From: Azolla caroliniana
Taxonomy: Eukaryota; Polypodiophyta
DNA length: 64,000 nucleotides
Assembly (NCBI GenBank): GCA_043228905.1
Contig: JBHGNT010000005.1
Coordinates: 20,708,001 to 20,772,000 of the forward strand
Reading direction: 5' to 3'
A model generated the notes under the pieces. The model was not told where the DNA came from. It ran no database searches and saw only the letters and a program-made list of their open reading frames with translations. The translations under genes were made by a program, and so were the position numbers. Below are positions 60,001 to 64,000 of the stretch, piece by piece; position 1 is the first letter of the stretch; each line of letters begins with the position of its first letter.

Positions 60001-61760
60001 CTATGATGGCTGGTGGGTGAATTATACTCCCTGCTACTCTTCCACGAGGGCATTATTATAAGCATGCTAAGGATATTTAATGTTTGCTGCTCTGTTGAAG
60101 AATGAGTGTCATATTTTCTATACTCCAATGGAACTATGTGTGCCCTAATTTGCAACCTTTTAAGATGAATGAGTGTCATATTTTCTATACTCCAATGGAA
60201 CTATGTGTGAAGGTTTTAATTGTTCATCTACAGCTCCTGTCAATTATTCCTGCACTTGGGGAGGGGGAGTTTAATTCTAAATGTATCATTAGATTTGTCT
60301 TTCCATCATATCATATCACACACACAATGGTTAACTCGAGTGTATCTTTGATCCTGCATTGGTTAATGTCACTGTTGTAGTTCTTGGTTATGTCTCTATC
60401 TAAGGTATGTACATTGAAGTTTCGAAACTCTGTTCAAGGCATTAAAACAAGGTATCATTTATTTATTTTTATAATCAGGTTCAGGTATCTAGCTTTGGAT
60501 ATAATAATACCTGTATTGATATTATTATTTGGTGTACAAGCTGGAAAGTGCAGAAGTCTCAATGATATGTTTGCAGTCTCAGTAGCTTCACAAAATATGT
60601 TACCAACAGCTCTATGTCCACCATATGGGCAGGAGGCTGCTGAGCAAAATGATATATGCTTATAATGGATAATAATGGTTACTGTGTGAAGTTGATCTTA
60701 TCTGGTCTCATGTGATTGTGAAAATCATGAGTCCCGTTTTCCCAACATAGCTGTTACCATGCATGCGTTTGTACATTGACTCTCTCTTGAATCAAACACC
60801 TTTTTCTAGTTTATCATTCCTATTTAGTGCAAAATGGCATTTGATCAAAATATGAATTGATAGCTTGATACATTTTTAATCAGTGATGAAAGCTAAATGG
60901 CTGCATTTAACATGACCCATTAGTAATGGCAATGCACTCATTCGACTTTGTTTCCATTTGAGGCTTGGCAAATCATGTTTCTAGATGTTGTCTTTGAACT
61001 CTCATCCCTAGCATGTGAGCTCTTATGGTTGCTTGATTGTCCTCAAATTCCTAGCATATAATTGGCGATTTCATGGGTGTAATCATAAGTCACCCACACA
61101 TAATGGTGTCTACTTGACCTTTGCATGAAGCTAATTCCCTCTAGCAACTGTCGAAAATCTCAAGTGCTATTATTGTGGGGAATAAACCTTTACATGGTTT
61201 TAATTTCATGGTGCATCATGTGCATCATGGTGAATAGCATGCCAATTACCCTTCCCAAATTAGGATCCTCCAAAAAGTTCCATCAAAGAAATTACAAATG
61301 GAACAAAAACTATCAAAGATTATAAATCAGTTACTGAATGTTTTTTTTCCGAAAGGAACTGTAATGTAAGGTATTGTCACATGCATGAGAATTGGGGGTA
61401 GTATAATGAATGGAGAATAAATTCACCATACCATGAAGGGGTGAGTATACCATAAGAAGAGAGAAAGGGATCGATAGGCAGAGAGAAGGTCAAATGAACA
61501 TCATGGGATTTGAATATCGACATCATGAATAGAATCAAAATATGGAATTAAGCACTATGTCACTTCATACAAGAAAAGAATTAGAAAGAGATGAGTTCAT
61601 GCATACCATGCTATGGAGAATGGATCACTACAGCATCACCCCTACCCTAACTCAACAATATGATCCACTTTTGTGCCTACCAGATCAATATAGAGTCCTC
61701 TTCCCAAGCACATCCACACATGCGGGGGAGCGAGCGAGATCACTACGAGAACCTAAGATT
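57004..61760. other. Intergenic DNA with small duplications, no supported gene
   Basis: Two diverged copies of a segment of about 220 bp lie at about 58040-58255 and 58265-58480 (shared AAAGGAATYRAAGATCTGTA, then TTCTCTARGTTTG, then TGCATCTAGAAAAT-like ends). A near-exact 43-bp direct repeat (AATGAGTGTCATATTTTCTA start) occurs at about 60103 and 60170. Short open frames near 57520-57700 and 60384-60665 show no recognisable motif and could be untranslated or spliced pieces of unknown genes. Confidence 0.5.
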
Positions 61761-62581
61761 TTAAGGGGGGCACAATAACTTGCTGACATTTTGTGTGTGG
61801 AGTGGGGTGGGAGTGGTGATTTGATCGAGGGATATGGAGACATGACGCATGGTTGGTCGCTCCTCGGGATGGAGCGCGATACACGACAACGCGAGATGGA
61901 GGGTGGCGACCATTTGTTCCACGTGTTGCGGCATTTCCCTCACGAGAACCGGGTCCAAAATGTGGAGCAACAAATCCGGTGGGGGCGAAGTGTTGGCAGG
62001 TTGTGGTCGAGGAATGTCAATGTCGATCGGATGGTGCCCATGTCCGAGCGTATCAAGTTTCCGAGTGGATGCTTGATGGGTGGGATCAATCTCATGGAGG
62101 AGGAGCTGGTTCATGTGCATTATGTATTGGGGAGATTGCCGTTGGCGCCGGTGTTGGTCATCACTTATACCAGTGAGCAGCTCTAGGAGCACCATGCCCA
62201 TAGAGTACACATCCCCCTTCTGGGTCGCCTTCACGAAGCGATCGACCCCGAGCGAGAATAGAGTCTCGCCCCCGGCCCCGGCCTTGAAGACCACATCGAT
62301 GGCCTCGGGCGCGTAGTAGTGTAAATCGAGGTCCTTGGCCGGTACCCTTGTGTTCCTTGTGGGCGTGGGCACCACTCCGCTCCCGGCTATGCTCACAAGG
62401 CGCCCGAGGCCGTAATCCGCCACGTACGCATCCAATCCCATGTCTAGCAATATGTTGTTGGGCTTTAGGTCCCCGTGTGCCGCAGTTCCGCCCCGTTGCT
62501 CGTGTAGGAATGCTACGGCCCTCGCTACTGCCCTCGCTATTTTTAACCTCGCCCACCATACTAGCCCTTGTTGGTGCCATC
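61761..62581 (-). CDS. Receptor-like kinase, C-terminal kinase exon (partial, possibly a fragment)
   Basis: The last exon, read from 62581 after an AG acceptor down to the stop at 61761-61763, encodes the C-lobe of a protein kinase: LVWWARLKIARAVARAVAFLHEQ, catalytic loop HGDLKPNNILLD (Gly in place of Arg, so non-RD), ADYGLGRL where DFG is usual, HYYAPEA, KGDVYSMGMVLLELLTG, and HPEERPTM near the end. The pattern resembles LRR receptor-like kinases of the ZAR1-like or inactive class at the plasma membrane. The glycine loop, Lys-bearing N-lobe, transmembrane and extracellular parts are not found in the next 1.4 kb (62582-64000), so either a long intron follows or this is a severed fragment. GC content is higher than in flanking DNA. 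Family call sure; completeness unsure. Confidence 0.72.
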
Positions 62582-64000
62582 CTAATTTGTCCCCAAGAAA
62601 AAAACCCGAAAAAACACGGATCAATTTAAAAAATAAAACACCCAAGCAAACATTGTTCTTTATTCGTTCGAGTATGAACTTATCGAAAGGTGCAACTAAA
62701 AATTTCCCATACCTCCTCTTTCTTGTTGTCGATAAACAACCCTATGCACTCTTAACAATCACAAGGCAATCAATTTATTACACTCTAATATACTAGTTAT
62801 TTCTTTGTTCAAACAATGCTAACCAACCGACTAAAGAGCTAATTTTCTATCTTCAAAAGATTGTGGTATAAAAACTTCCTCAAAAGGATGCATTGTTGGA
62901 CCGGATGGAAGTGTGGTACTTCATGTGAATGATGCCTTAAAAAGTCTACCAACAAGAAAAGCACAATTTAGTTGTCTTCAAGATAAAGATACAAGCCTTG
63001 AGTAGTGTCCAAATCTATCTTAAATATCCACCATTTTTTCTGTATTGCTAAGCAATCACATGTTGTCAATTGGTCATGTGACATGCCAGTCCTCTATGTC
63101 ACATTCACATATGTGATGCGTTGTTTTCTCTTGTTCAATGTGTTTCTATTGAAGCGAGTATCGAGATAATATGTATGGGTCACTAGGCCCTTGGTATTTG
63201 AAATCATGATTGGAAAATGATGGCATACTTGTGACATTTTGTCTTCTCGAATCTTGATCAAAACGAGAGCGAAAGAAACAGCAATAAGTATTTTGATCTA
63301 TAAGAGTTGTTTTTGGGCTTTGATCTATTTATCCATCACATGTCACTCTCATCACATTATTCGTACAAAAAATTTCACCTAGGAGTACCCATTTGGCCAT
63401 GATTACGCTATAAAGTGCACGAATATTTTGTCAAGTGAGTTTCATTGCCTGTCATGGCTTTTTCATCAGTTTTTGGTCAGAAATCTTGGAGATGTTTCGC
63501 GGCTTGTAAGGGATGAAAATGATAGAGTTTACATGGATATATATAAACATCTCCAAGAATTCCAACCAAATACTTATGAAAATCCATATTAGGCCGAGAA
63601 ACTCTCTCAATCGAAAATTCATGCACTTTTGTCGCCATCGGAGTGTTCTATTTTCGAGATCACATTTCCTTAATGCCAATGACAAGAATCAACATAGGAG
63701 TCTGGAGAGTGATTGAGTACTAACCATGTCCACGGCTTTCTCCGTTTGGTTTCCCCAAGTGCACCTACGCCAAGCCTGACCTTCAAAGAAAGGGGTCAAA
63801 CTAATCGTAGAATCCCACCCGAGATAGAGTCACATAGAAATGCTCGAGGGAAATTGGCCGAAAGTCATAGGGGCATTTAGGAGTTTAAGCACGGGTTGGC
63901 CAAGGGAATTCCGAGGGGGGGGGGGGCAAATAACGGGAATTGACGACGCAAGGGTATTTTGGTAAATTTAAACTCGGATCTTATGGATCCAATGTGTGTG
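62582..64000. other. Non-coding end of the window
   Basis: AT-rich sequence upstream of the kinase exon; intron or intergenic. A run of 13 G lies near 63915. No kinase N-lobe or other gene was recognised. Confidence 0.4.

Noticed and set aside
60384-60665. Open frame with a hydrophobic stretch
   Set aside because: No family resemblance and isolated in non-coding sequence; probably chance.

Overview
This is a window of a plant nuclear genome, almost certainly a seed plant and most likely a flowering plant. The evidence is intron-split genes of typical plant families (filament-like plant protein, CONSTANS-like factor with two B-boxes and a CCT domain, P/U-type cyclin, nucleus-encoded chloroplast ribosomal protein L4 with a transit peptide, LAZ1/TMEM184 protein), GT-AG introns, AT-rich spacers, microsatellites and about 26 kb of Ty3/gypsy-type LTR retrotransposons. 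The species cannot be named from the sequence. No tRNA, rRNA or CRISPR features were seen.

Genes, left to right: 1-1864 (+) 3' end of a filament-like plant protein; 21419-23842 (+) ICln; 25689-26948 (+) cyclin-U; 28420-32334 (+) CONSTANS-like; 34367-36584 (-) LAZ1/TMEM184 protein; 39284-40436 (-) chloroplast ribosomal protein L4; 56755-57003 (+) CDC26 of the anaphase-promoting complex; 61761-62581 (-) C-terminal kinase exon of a receptor-like kinase. These genes are not functionally linked and sit as islands between repeats. Exon boundaries were placed by eye from GT-AG signals, phase and family conservation.

Mobile elements form two nested blocks. Block 1 (5787-about 20000): element A, a chromovirus on the minus strand (LTRs of 353 bp, TSD CCAAT); remnant D, an old relative of A reduced to an integrase/chromodomain fragment; element B1 (12137-19938), an old gypsy element inserted in the LTR of D; and solo LTR E (12681-13227, TSD AATAT) inserted in the left LTR of B1. 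Block 2 (42419-56232): element B2, a younger and distant relative of B1, whose 5' LTR was split by element C (43030-49813, TSD TCCCG), another chromovirus.

The most interesting observations concern priming of reverse transcription. In A, the 11 nt lying 2 nt inside the 5' LTR are exactly complementary to 11 nt in the LTR placed where transcription should begin below a TATA box. This is the arrangement of Tf1/sushi-type self-priming rather than tRNA priming. In B1 and B2 the primer-binding site matches the 3' end of tRNA-Trp, not the usual plant initiator-Met tRNA that C uses. B1 and B2 also share a protease with Asp-His-Gly at the catalytic loop, no chromodomain, and gag-protease and RT-integrase regions offset by the same -1 frame. 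They look like an under-described gypsy lineage in plants. All five elements are coding-defective.
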